From: Flavipsychrobacter sp.
GTDB taxonomy: Bacteria > Bacteroidota > Bacteroidia > Chitinophagales > Chitinophagaceae
Direction of reading: 5' to 3'
DNA: 64,000 nt
NCBI GenBank assembly: GCA_016786565.1
Contig: JAEUVY010000088.1
Coordinates: 1 to 64,000 of the forward strand
The notes below the pieces were generated by a model, which saw only the letters and a list, made by a program, of their open reading frames with translations, had not been told where the DNA came from and did no database searches. This document shows, one piece after another, positions 45,210 through 53,355 of the stretch. The translations under genes and the position numbers were made by a program. Position 1 is the first letter of the stretch; each line of letters begins with the position of its first letter.

Positions 45210-47000
45210 CTACTTGATGTTAGGATGCGGAGGAGGCACATTTGATTCGCCGCCTTCGTCAACGTTCGCCGGGCGATAGGTAACGATATTCTCATCGCCT
45301 GCCTCGCCATACTTGAAGATGAAGCGCTCGCGGCCGATGCTGTTCTTGTCGCTCATGTACTCGATAACTGCATTCACGTGTTCCCACGATTTCTGCTCTT
45401 TTACTTTGCTGCCGGTACCACCGCCCATTATCACCACTTTGCAAAGCGGATTTGCCTGCATTTGCGCGGCAAGTGTCGCCAGCTGCACTTCCATTCCTTT
45501 GTTGATCTTGTTCGATTTCTCAGGGAACAGCAGTGTACCTGCGCCAATGTTACCGCATGGGTTCTTGTCGCCACCCTTGGTGTTGTTATTGTTGTTGTTG
45601 CTCACCATCTCCTTGCAGCCATCCGGGCAAGGGCAGTTACCTACACCATCTGCATCTACAGGCTGGCACTCAGTAGGGGTGATCAGTTGTTTGTCTTTGT
45701 AGTCAGGTACACCGTCGCCATCAGTATCCAGCGGACAGCCATGCGCGTCCACAGGCAGGTCTTTAGGTGTCTTCGGACACTTATCGAACTGGTCTGTAAC
45801 GCCATCTTCGTCCTTGTCAGGCAATACCGGATTGGGCAGTATCATGTGGCGTGGGTAAGACAGTTCGTTGTAGCCATGGTCCAGCGGGTTCATCCAGTAC
45901 AGTGGCTCCACAGCCTTCTTGGTCTTGATGTTCATGTTCACACCCACCGAGAAGTAGTTGATGGCATCAGAGGAACGGCCTGTGCTTACCGTATTGCCCA
46001 GATTAGGACCAAAGCGAGTACCGTCCAGGTAAGGATCCATCGGGAATATGTACCTGTTCTCCACCTGAACGTTGAACATTTTGTTGATCTTGTACTGTAC
46101 ACCCAAACCTACACTTGGCGCGAAGTCAAGGTGCTTTTTGTCGAGAATGGTCTTCCTGTTGGTATTGGGGGCAGGTGTTTCGTGCGATTTGTCAAATCCT
46201 TTGCGGAGGTCTTTGCGTATCGTTTTCAGATCGCCATTAGGGTTGGGTACCATGGTGGCGAAGTTGTACTCTTCGTAATTGTCGTTCAGCGCATTCACAC
46301 GGGTTTTATACCCCAACGCGCCCAAGCCCAGATAGCCGAAGAAAGATACCTTATTGCGTGCCTGATGGAAGTTGATGTTACCCACATTGAACATCAGATC
46401 AAGGTTCAGTTGCGATGACTCCATGCGTGTGGAGCGGTATACACGTTCAGCAGGTGTGCCGTTGCCTGATTGCTGCAGTGGTACATAGCCGAATTGAGTG
46501 TAGGGCGCGTCGTATCCTGTAGTTGCTTGCAGGTCCATGTTCCTGGCTACACCATATATGTACTGCATCCTCATGGAGAACGCATAACCAAGAGACTTGC
46601 GCACGTTGAAGTTGATGCCGCCACCGCCTCTGTTCCACAACATAGTAGAAGGGATGTTGCCTACAACATTGTACAGACCTCCGCCTATGCCTACCTCAAA
46701 CATATTGCGCGGCTTTGGGGGGAATGCCTCCTGATGCTCCATGTAGGCATGGAATTGCTTGGCTGGTTTGCCCTTGCGATAGTAGGCCGAATCCATGATA
46801 TCATAGTTCTTGCCATGATACGTCATGTCCCTGTTCGACCATTGAAGGCCGGCGGGCTTAGATGCCGGTGCCGCCGGTGCTGCCTGGCTTTCTTCTTTGG
46901 CAGCTCCTTTTGCTTTCTTGTCTTTTTTCTCCTGCGCCGATAGCGAAGAAGCAGCAAGAACCGCAAGACCCGATATCAATAAAAACTTCCTTGCAAGCAT
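45210..47000 (-). CDS. OmpA-like outer-membrane protein with TSP3 repeats
   Basis: From ATG 47000 the product is 596 residues with a signal peptide (LARKFLLISGLAVLAASSLSAQ). A barrel region spans about 90-390 (NMFEVGIGGGLYNVVGNIPS, FGYLGLGALGYKT, VGLGVQYKINKMFNVQVENRYI). Two TSP3-type units follow (DKDEDGVTDQFDKCP, DTDGDGVPDYKDK). A cysteine-rich NCPCPDGC segment and an asparagine run lead to a C-terminal domain with OmpA-like topology, but the usual N--LS--RA--V helix is not conserved, so peptidoglycan binding is doubtful. A longer frame to 47153 has no support. Confidence 0.85.
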   Translation of the reverse strand: MLARKFLLISGLAVLAASSLSAQEKKDKKAKGAAKEESQAAPAAPASKPAGLQWSNRDMTYHGKNYDIMDSAYYRKGKPAKQFHAYMEHQEAFPPKPRNMFEVGIGGGLYNVVGNIPSTMLWNRGGGGINFNVRKSLGYAFSMRMQYIYGVARNMDLQATTGYDAPYTQFGYVPLQQSGNGTPAERVYRSTRMESSQLNLDLMFNVGNINFHQARNKVSFFGYLGLGALGYKTRVNALNDNYEEYNFATMVPNPNGDLKTIRKDLRKGFDKSHETPAPNTNRKTILDKKHLDFAPSVGLGVQYKINKMFNVQVENRYIFPMDPYLDGTRFGPNLGNTVSTGRSSDAINYFSVGVNMNIKTKKAVEPLYWMNPLDHGYNELSYPRHMILPNPVLPDKDEDGVTDQFDKCPKTPKDLPVDAHGCPLDTDGDGVPDYKDKQLITPTECQPVDADGVGNCPCPDGCKEMVSNNNNNNTKGGDKNPCGNIGAGTLLFPEKSNKINKGMEVQLATLAAQMQANPLCKVVIMGGGTGSKVKEQKSWEHVNAVIEYMSDKNSIGRERFIFKYGEAGDENIVTYRPANVDEGGESNVPPPHPNIK

Positions 47001-47047
47001 AGATTGTATTTTACATTGCGTATTTTCTTTAATTGAACACGCACAAA

Positions 47048-47055
47048 CAAAGGTA
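47048..47055 (-). promoter_or_regulatory. -7 promoter box for the OmpA-like gene
   Basis: TACCTTTG on the minus strand, 47 bases before ATG 47000. Confidence 0.5.
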
Positions 47056-47199
47056 TAGACCACCACAACAAAAAACAAACCGCCCCTGTCTTTTAACCCG
47101 TATTTTACGGTTTTATTATGTGTGCGCCCGCAATGGCAAAAAATATGTGGCAAATAGGATTCTTATTTCGACTTTTACACGCAATTTCGCAACACATAG

Positions 47200-48162
47200 A
47201 TGGAGCGCATACAGAAAGTAATAGGCACCGAGCTGTCGCTTTTCGAGAAGAAGTTCGCGGAGAGCGTTAAAGGCAGTAATCCCCTGCTCGATCGGATCAT
47301 GCGCTTTATCATCAAGCGGAAGGGGAAGCAGATGCGTCCTATGTTCGTTTTCCTCTCTGCCCGCATTGCCGGCGAGATCAACGAATCCTCCTACAGGGCT
47401 GCATCCCTCATAGAGCTCCTCCACACGGCCACACTCGTACACGATGATGTAGTGGACAACTCTATGAAACGCCGCAATTTCTTTTCCATCAATGCACTCT
47501 GGAAGAACAAGATAGCGGTGCTGGTGGGCGATTATCTGCTGTCAAAAGGGTTGCTCCTCTCTATCGACAACGGCGATTACAAGATCCTACAGATCACATC
47601 GCGCGCAGTAAAGGAAATGAGCGAGGGTGAACTGATGCAGATGGAAAAGGCGCGCAAACTGGATATAGACGAAAGCGTGTACTTCGACATCATCAGGGCT
47701 AAGACGGCATCTCTGCTGGCTGCAGCCTGTGCGTCCGGTGCCTACTCAACTACCGGCAGCGAGGAAGTAGCCGAGAAATTCAGGCTTTTTGGTGAGAAGG
47801 TGGGAATTGCATTCCAGATCAAGGACGACCTTTTCGACTATGGTCAGGATAACATAGGCAAGCCCACGGGCATAGACATCAAGGAAAAGAAGATGACCCT
47901 GCCGCTCATATATGCGCTGCAGCATGCCGACACAGCCACACGCCGCCGCATCATCTATACCGTAAAGAACAACAGCACCGACAGGCGAAAAGTGGATGAG
48001 GTGATCAGTTATGTGCAGACCTCAGGTGGTATAGATTACGCGAAAGAAAAAATGACACAATACAAAAAGGATGCCATAGACATCCTTAATACATTCCCTC
48101 CTTCGGCCGAACGCACTGCTATGGAGCAGTTGGTCGACTATGTTATCGACAGGAAATACTGA
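47200..48162 (+). CDS. Polyprenyl diphosphate synthase
   Basis: The 320-residue trans-prenyltransferase has both aspartate-rich motifs, HDDVVDNSMKRR (first) and KDDLFDYGQDNIGKPTGID (second), plus KGKQMRPMFVF at the isopentenyl-diphosphate site. It elongates allylic diphosphates, most likely for the menaquinone side chain. The exact chain length cannot be read with certainty. It converges on paaC with 15 bases between. Confidence 0.92.
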   Translation: MERIQKVIGTELSLFEKKFAESVKGSNPLLDRIMRFIIKRKGKQMRPMFVFLSARIAGEINESSYRAASLIELLHTATLVHDDVVDNSMKRRNFFSINALWKNKIAVLVGDYLLSKGLLLSIDNGDYKILQITSRAVKEMSEGELMQMEKARKLDIDESVYFDIIRAKTASLLAAACASGAYSTTGSEEVAEKFRLFGEKVGIAFQIKDDLFDYGQDNIGKPTGIDIKEKKMTLPLIYALQHADTATRRRIIYTVKNNSTDRRKVDEVISYVQTSGGIDYAKEKMTQYKKDAIDILNTFPPSAERTAMEQLVDYVIDRKY

Positions 48163-48177
48163 TCTGAAGAAAGTTGC

Positions 48178-48990
48178 TTACCATTCCATACCCGGATAGG
48201 TACGTTGCATGAACTGCATTTCGGCAAGAACATAACCCAGATGTTCGGTATGACGTCCGTGTTTGCCACCTTCCTGCATCCATGTTCCTTTTGGTACATC
48301 AAGTGTAGCCTCCTGCAGTACTGACGCTATACGCTCCATCCACTTTGGCTGCAATGATGCCAGATCTACTCCTATGCCACTCTGCGCTGCTTCTTTCTCT
48401 GCATCGCTCATAGAGAAGAGTTCGCCTGTAAATGACCATAGTTCGTCGAGAGCCGTTTGCATGCGCTCATGACTTTCCTCGGTACCATCACCCAGGCGCA
48501 CCACCCACTCACTGCTCCAACGCAGGTGGTAGGTCACTTCCTTCAATGATTTTTCAGCGATGGCTGCCAGTGTTATGTCCTTGCTGTTTTGTAGTGCAGA
48601 AAAGAAATAGAACGCGAACGCGTCATAGTACAGTGCACGGGCTACTGTGTAAGCCCAGTCGTTGTTGGGTTGCTCTACCAGGAGCACATTCCTGAAGTCC
48701 CATCCGTCGCGCAGAAAAGCCATGTCATCCTCGTCAAGTCCAGAGCCTGTGTTCACAAGATTCTGAATGGCCACAGAAGTTACAGCCGTTTTCTTTTCGT
48801 CTTCCGGCAGGTTATTGAATTGTTCTGCGGCATATTGAAACAAACTCCTCGCCCTACCCAGATGGTCGAGTGATGTATTGGTCAATGCAATGTCCTGTTC
48901 CAATATCGGACCGTGTCCGCACCATTCACTCAGCCTGTGACCAAGTATCAGCGCGTCATCAGCCAATCGCAGTGTATATTCTAAGCTCAT
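48178..48990 (-). CDS. paaC: Phenylacetyl-CoA epoxidase subunit PaaC
   Basis: The 270-residue protein matches PaaC, the structural ferritin-like partner of PaaA: ADDALILGHRLSEWCGHGPILEQDIALTNTSLDHLGRARSLFQYAAE at the N-terminus and LKEVTYHLRWSSEWVVRLGDGTEESHERMQTALDELW. It is the last gene of paaABC. The 112-base gap to paaB holds a G-rich tract (seen on the minus strand). Confidence 0.93.
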   Translation of the reverse strand: MSLEYTLRLADDALILGHRLSEWCGHGPILEQDIALTNTSLDHLGRARSLFQYAAEQFNNLPEDEKKTAVTSVAIQNLVNTGSGLDEDDMAFLRDGWDFRNVLLVEQPNNDWAYTVARALYYDAFAFYFFSALQNSKDITLAAIAEKSLKEVTYHLRWSSEWVVRLGDGTEESHERMQTALDELWSFTGELFSMSDAEKEAAQSGIGVDLASLQPKWMERIASVLQEATLDVPKGTWMQEGGKHGRHTEHLGYVLAEMQFMQRTYPGMEW

Positions 48991-49057
48991 TTGTTGTTTT
49001 TATTTCACCTGCCATCAGGTGATGGCAATAATGCCGTGTTCGTAATAACGCAGTCGG

Positions 49058-49086
49058 ATGACTCCCAACTCCCAATTCCTAACCCC
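49058..49086 (-). repeat. G-rich low-complexity tract between paaB and paaC
   Basis: On the + strand this is a run of CCCAACT/CCCAATTCC units; in the paa transcript it reads as four or more G-tracts (GGGAGTTGGGGGTTAGG, then TTGGGAGT). A related tract lies at 56674-56706. The spacing would allow a G-quadruplex. Confidence 0.6.
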
Positions 49087-49102
49087 CAACTCCCAAAAAA
49101 AA

Positions 49103-49405
49103 CTACATGTACTTCACTTCATCAGGAAGGTCGTAGAAGGTAGGGTGGCGGTAGATCTTGTCGCTCGCAGGGTCGTACAGAGATGCGGATTCGCCGGGGT
49201 CGGAAGCATGAATGTTTTTGCTTTCTACAACCCAGATGCTCACACCCTCCATGCGACGGGTATATACGTCACGCGCGTTTTCAATGGCCATTTGGGCATC
49301 TGCCGCATGCAGGCTGCCGGCATGTTTGTGGTCCAGACCAGCCTTGCTGCGGATGAATACTTCCCACAGGGGCCACTCGTGTTTATTCAGTTTATCGTTG
49401 GTCAT
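49103..49405 (-). CDS. paaB: Phenylacetyl-CoA epoxidase subunit PaaB
   Basis: From ATG 49405 the product is 100 residues, the normal PaaB size: HEWPLWEVFIRSKAGLDHKHAGSLHAADAQMAIENARDVYTRR and SIWVVESKNI. PaaB bridges PaaAC dimers in the epoxidase. The frame extends upstream into paaA in another phase and is not used. Confidence 0.93.
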   Translation of the reverse strand: MTNDKLNKHEWPLWEVFIRSKAGLDHKHAGSLHAADAQMAIENARDVYTRRMEGVSIWVVESKNIHASDPGESASLYDPASDKIYRHPTFYDLPDEVKYM

Positions 49406-49431
49406 TTGTTTCTTGTTGAGTTGTTGATCGG

Positions 49432-50379
49432 TTACGCTGCCTTGGTAGCTGAGCGTTCTTTCCTTTTTGCGGCATGTGCCATGGCTGCATCGCGCACCCA
49501 CTTACCATCTTCCCATGCCTTGCGGCGTGCATCCAGGCGCTGCTTGTTGCATGGTCCGTTGCCCTTGATCACGTTGTAGAACTCAGCCCAGTTTATTTTG
49601 CCAAAGTCATAGTGACCACGTTCTTCATTCCATTTCAGATCCTTATCCGGAATTTCAAGGCCCAGTACTTTCGCTTGTTCTACAGTAACGTCTACAAACT
49701 TCTGACGCAGTTCGTCGTTCGTAAAACGTTTGATACGCCACCTTACACTCGATTCTGTGTTCGGGCTTTCAGCATCCGGCGGCCCAAACATCATCAGCGA
49801 TGGCCACCACCAGCGGTTCAGTGCGTCCTGCGCCATTTTGCGCTGCACCTCACTTCCTTTAGACAGTGTCAGCATTATCTCAAAACCCTGCCTCTGGTGG
49901 AAGCTCTCTTCCTTGCACACACGCACCATGGCGCGTGCATAAGGGCCGTATGACGTGCGGCACAGTGGCACCTGATTCATAATAGCGGCACCGTCTACCA
50001 GCCAACCAATGGCGCCCATATCGGCCCAGGTAAGAGTAGGGTAGTTGAATATCGAAGAGTACTTAGCTTTTCCTGTGTGCAATTGATCGTACATCTCATC
50101 GCGGCTGATACCCAGTGTCTCTGCGGCACTGTACAGGTACAGACCATGGCCTGCTTCGTCCTGAACCTTCGCCAGCAGCACAGCCTTGCGGCGCAATGAT
50201 GGCGCGCGGGTTATCCAATTGCCTTCCGGCAGCATCCCTATGATCTCGCTGTGCGCGTGCTGCGATATCTGCCTGATGAGTGTCTTCCGGTAGTCGTCCG
50301 GCATCCAGTCTTTAGGCTCTATGGATATTTCCCGGTCTATCAGGCTGTCAAAATGTTCCTGAAAAGAATGTACGGTCAT
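49432..50379 (-). CDS. paaA: Phenylacetyl-CoA epoxidase catalytic subunit PaaA
   Basis: The 315-residue diiron protein carries two E-x-x-H metal motifs, [14 protein letters not shown] and [11 protein letters not shown], within the four-helix ferritin-like fold. It epoxidises the phenylacetyl-CoA ring with oxygen and electrons from PaaE. It leads the paaABC operon; TATATTTG at 50401-50408 (minus) is its -7 box. The thioesterase, isomerase and ligase genes of the pathway are not here. Confidence 0.95.
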   Translation of the reverse strand: MTVHSFQEHFDSLIDREISIEPKDWMPDDYRKTLIRQISQHAHSEIIGMLPEGNWITRAPSLRRKAVLLAKVQDEAGHGLYLYSAAETLGISRDEMYDQLHTGKAKYSSIFNYPTLTWADMGAIGWLVDGAAIMNQVPLCRTSYGPYARAMVRVCKEESFHQRQGFEIMLTLSKGSEVQRKMAQDALNRWWWPSLMMFGPPDAESPNTESSVRWRIKRFTNDELRQKFVDVTVEQAKVLGLEIPDKDLKWNEERGHYDFGKINWAEFYNVIKGNGPCNKQRLDARRKAWEDGKWVRDAAMAHAAKRKERSATKAA

Positions 50380-50400
50380 GTATATAATAATTTTGAACTA

Positions 50401-50408
50401 CAAATATA
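50401..50408 (-). promoter_or_regulatory. -7 promoter box for paaABC
   Basis: TATATTTG on the minus strand, 21 bases before the paaA ATG. Confidence 0.55.
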
Positions 50409-50589
50409 CGCTATTCCACGCCCCTAAATGCAGCCACACGCATAAGATATTTTTGTTTAAGAATAGCTAACGGCTATCAGTGTGCCGGCGTTGGTGGCGG
50501 GTAGTGCGTCACCATCAGAATTCACATTTTATGGAATTTTCCTTTTCTTGTGTCTGTACCTTAGTTCCGCGCTAAAAAAGTTCACTTTT

Positions 50590-51162
50590 TTGTCTCAGAC
50601 CAACAGATATTCCAATTTGTCCGATGAGGAGCTGCTGCTGCACTACCGCCGCAGCGGCGACAACATGTGGCTGGGAACACTGCTGCAACGGTACACCACG
50701 CTACTGCTTGGTGTCGCTTTTAAGTATCTGAGGGATGTGGGGCAGGCCGAAGATGCCGTGCAACACGTTTTTGAGACCGCCCTCACGCACATTCCCGCCG
50801 AGCCCATACAGAATTTCAAGGGGTGGCTGTACGTATTGATGCGCAATCATTGCCTGCACCTGCTGCGCGACAAAACTTATAAGACCGATGAGTCTGTTTT
50901 GTCTGCTGTGCCTGCTGTAGAGTCAGACAAAGAAGACATCAACTGGCAGGAATATTCCATAGCTCAGATGAATGAAGCGCTGGCGCGCCTAAGTGACGAA
51001 CAGCGTGTCACCATCTCGCTATTTTATCTGGAACACAAAAGTTACGAGCAGATCATAACGGCAACCGGCTATACCTTTATGCAGGTAAAGAGTTATATTC
51101 AGAACGGAAAAAGAAATCTCAGGACCATACTCACCCCCATACTTCGCAACAGGCATTCATGA
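50590..51162 (+). CDS. ECF-type RNA polymerase sigma factor
   Basis: From TTG 50590 (SQTNRYSNLSDEELLLHYRRSGD) the product is 190 residues. Region 2 is LGVAFKYLRDVGQAEDAVQHVFETALTHIPAE with FKGWLYVLMRNHCLHLLRD; region 4 is ALARLSDEQRVTISLFYLEHKSYEQIITATGYTFMQVKSYIQNGKRNLR. TTG is chosen because the region before it is hydrophobic and contains a TACCTTAG -7-like box at about 50560. The stop overlaps the next ATG (ATGA), so the two are translationally coupled. Confidence 0.88.
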   Translation: MSQTNRYSNLSDEELLLHYRRSGDNMWLGTLLQRYTTLLLGVAFKYLRDVGQAEDAVQHVFETALTHIPAEPIQNFKGWLYVLMRNHCLHLLRDKTYKTDESVLSAVPAVESDKEDINWQEYSIAQMNEALARLSDEQRVTISLFYLEHKSYEQIITATGYTFMQVKSYIQNGKRNLRTILTPILRNRHS

Positions 51163-51506
51163 ACGGTAACAACAACATATCGCAAGGTGGAAAAGATCCA
51201 CGCCTTACCGAGGAAAAAATGCTTGCATACCTCGAGGGAAGGCTATCTCCGGCCGAGCAGCACGAGGTAGAGCGTTGGTTGTCGGAGGAGGGAATGGAAA
51301 GCGATGCCATGGAGGGTCTGCAGTCTATGCCATCTATGGACAGGCACCGGTCTGTGGCCCGTTTAAATTCCGGTCTTAACAAAAGGGTTTCTAAGCGCAG
51401 TCGGCGCGTAAAGCGTGCTTCGCCAGGTGCCAATGTGGTGTTTGCTGTCCTGCTTATCTTGGTATTAGTGGTGCTGGTTTGGCTGGTGTTCCAAAGGCTG
51501 TGGTGA
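51159..51506 (+). CDS. Small single-pass membrane protein, probable anti-sigma factor
   Basis: The 115-residue protein has a soluble N-terminal part with LTEEKMLAYLEGRLSPAEQHEVERWLSE, a pattern seen in anti-sigma factor heads, then a basic stretch (KRVSKRSRRVKR) and one C-terminal helix (about 92-112, VVFAVLLILVLVVLVWLVF). Its start overlaps the sigma-factor stop by ATGA. By position and layout it should hold the sigma factor at the membrane. There is essentially no periplasmic part, so signal sensing would need another protein. Confidence 0.75.
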   Translation: MNGNNNISQGGKDPRLTEEKMLAYLEGRLSPAEQHEVERWLSEEGMESDAMEGLQSMPSMDRHRSVARLNSGLNKRVSKRSRRVKRASPGANVVFAVLLILVLVVLVWLVFQRLW

Positions 51507-51566
51507 GAACATATCCGTTCTTTTTAGTATCTTCATCATTATCAACACATTGCTTACCCCTTTCTA

Positions 51567-52232
51567 ATGTACAGTTTTTCAGCACCGGGCGCCGGTAGTG
51601 CCGATGAAACAAATCTGCGTCTGCTCATAGAAAGCATGGACGACCCGGTTTGGCTGGTGGATGCGTCCTGCACTATCCTGCAATGCAATAGTGCGTTCCG
51701 AAATTGGGTGAGCCACTTCATAGGAAAGCAGCTTGTACCGGGCGATAATGTACTCAACAATGGCGAAGATCAGACCTATTTCCATAAGTTCGACATGTGC
51801 TACAGACTGGCATTGGCGGGCAAGGCATTCAAGACGGTTGAAGATCAATTGATACACGGTGTTACCCATTATACCAGCGTTAGTTTCAAACCACTTATTG
51901 ACGACAACGGCCAGGTAGTGGCAGTTTCGTGCTTCGCTCGTGATATTACAGAGCAGCGTCAACACCTGTTCCACATAGAACGTCAGAATTCTACGCTGCG
52001 CGAGATCGCCTTTATAGAGTCGCACAAGATACGCGGGCCGGTAGCTACAATTTTGGGACTCGAGCAGTTTTTCAATTACAAAGACCTTACCGATCCGGTG
52101 AACCGCGAGATAATGGAAGGTGTTAAGACAGTTACGCTCGAGCTCGACTCCTTCATACGTGAAGTAGTGAGGTTGTCAAACGAGATAGATAGAGCCACTG
52201 AGCAGGACGCTTCAGAAGGATCAGCGCAATAG
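51567..52232 (+). CDS. PAS protein with a histidine-phosphotransfer-like helix pair and no ATPase domain
   Basis: The 221-residue protein has a PAS fold at about 12-128 (LLIESMDDPVWLVDASCTILQCNSAF to VSCFARDITEQRQ), a short coiled linker and a two-helix region at about 140-205. The latter has an H-box-like FIESHKIRGPVATILGL with His153. A histidine-kinase ATPase domain should follow but the protein ends. It could be a truncated kinase, a phosphotransfer adaptor or a PAS signal binder. It lies 60 bases after the anti-sigma gene, and its last 12 bases overlap the tail of the converging gene. Confidence 0.75.
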   Translation: MYSFSAPGAGSADETNLRLLIESMDDPVWLVDASCTILQCNSAFRNWVSHFIGKQLVPGDNVLNNGEDQTYFHKFDMCYRLALAGKAFKTVEDQLIHGVTHYTSVSFKPLIDDNGQVVAVSCFARDITEQRQHLFHIERQNSTLREIAFIESHKIRGPVATILGLEQFFNYKDLTDPVNREIMEGVKTVTLELDSFIREVVRLSNEIDRATEQDASEGSAQ

Positions 52233-53300
52233 TTTGATGTACACTATAGACCCTTCAGTGGTCAGCCTTACCACATAATTTCCATGCGGCAGGCCCGATA
52301 CATCCAACTGCCTTTTATTGATGTACGACATGGCGAGTTTGCCCTGCACGTCAAACAGTTCAATGGTGAAGTCGGTCCACGAATCGGGTATCTCAAACCT
52401 TACCCATCCGTCACTTGCCGGGTTAGGGTAGGCGAATAAGTCATCGGTCTTGGCCGTTATGTTTCGCACCCTCATGTTGAGTTCGGGGCGGTACTTATCT
52501 TTGTATTTCACCGATAGGGGCACATCAAAACCCGCAATAGAAAGGGTAGTGATCCACAGTGCAGGATAATGTTCTCCGTTTACCAGCCATTTGTATTCAA
52601 CTGTTGTGCGGGGCAACCCCAGGGAAAGGCTATCCATCGTTATTGAGTCCGTCTCCACTATTTCCGACCGTACTCTGATGCACGGGGTTGGTTTGGTGTA
52701 GTAGGGCGTTGTAATGGTACCCCAGCCATCTACCACCGTTCGGCGATAGCCCTGCATCTTGATGCCGCCCAATCCGGGGGCACCTATATTAAGTGCAAAA
52801 TCGGTGGCTGTGTCATCGCCAAAAGTAAGCGGGAAGAGATACAACACATCGGGAGTGGTATAGGCCGCACCCACCGGAAAACCACCTATCGACGCCCCGA
52901 ACGCTTCGGCCTGAAAGGAAGGTGGATTGCTTTTCTTGTTGTAGAAGGTGTACATATCGCTGATGTTGATGCCCGAAAGCAACAAACTCAGCCCCGGAAT
53001 ACTGTCGGCGATCTTTGTGCCGTAACACGATAGGTTGCCCAGCGATAATGCGAAAAGCGGATTTACCTGCACCACTTTTTTGTAATAGTCTATTCCCTGT
53101 GCGGTTGGTGTCAGTTTAAAATTCCAGTTCCTATCGGCTCCGTTCTCACCTATATAGCTGTAGGCCGATAGCACACTGGCCTCACTGTATCGTAACGAGT
53201 CTCCGGCAACAGGCATGTCGTTGGCGGTGATCGTGATCTGTGCCCGTAGCGGCTGACACAACAAAACAGTAAGTGTTGCAAGCAGAAGATGACGGAGCAT
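52221..53300 (-). CDS. Secreted protein with T9SS sorting domain
   Basis: The 359-residue protein has a signal peptide (MLRHLLLATLTVLLCQPLRAQ) and a type A T9SS sorting domain in its last 75 residues (LFAYPNPASDGWVRFEIPDSW to GSIVYIKLLR). The middle is beta-rich and I do not recognise a domain. Signals such as DTATDFALNIGAPGLGGIKMQGYRRTVVDGWGTI recur in Bacteroidota T9SS cargo of unknown role. It overlaps the PAS gene tail-to-tail. Confidence 0.8.
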   Translation of the reverse strand: MLRHLLLATLTVLLCQPLRAQITITANDMPVAGDSLRYSEASVLSAYSYIGENGADRNWNFKLTPTAQGIDYYKKVVQVNPLFALSLGNLSCYGTKIADSIPGLSLLLSGINISDMYTFYNKKSNPPSFQAEAFGASIGGFPVGAAYTTPDVLYLFPLTFGDDTATDFALNIGAPGLGGIKMQGYRRTVVDGWGTITTPYYTKPTPCIRVRSEIVETDSITMDSLSLGLPRTTVEYKWLVNGEHYPALWITTLSIAGFDVPLSVKYKDKYRPELNMRVRNITAKTDDLFAYPNPASDGWVRFEIPDSWTDFTIELFDVQGKLAMSYINKRQLDVSGLPHGNYVVRLTTEGSIVYIKLLR

Positions 53301-53355
53301 AGCGGTTGAGTTTGAATCAAATATACGACAAAATAAATGTGTAAGCGTGTCAGTA

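Noticed and set aside
45378..46418. 346-codon plus-strand open frame over the OmpA-like gene
   Set aside because: Antisense shadow, no domain.
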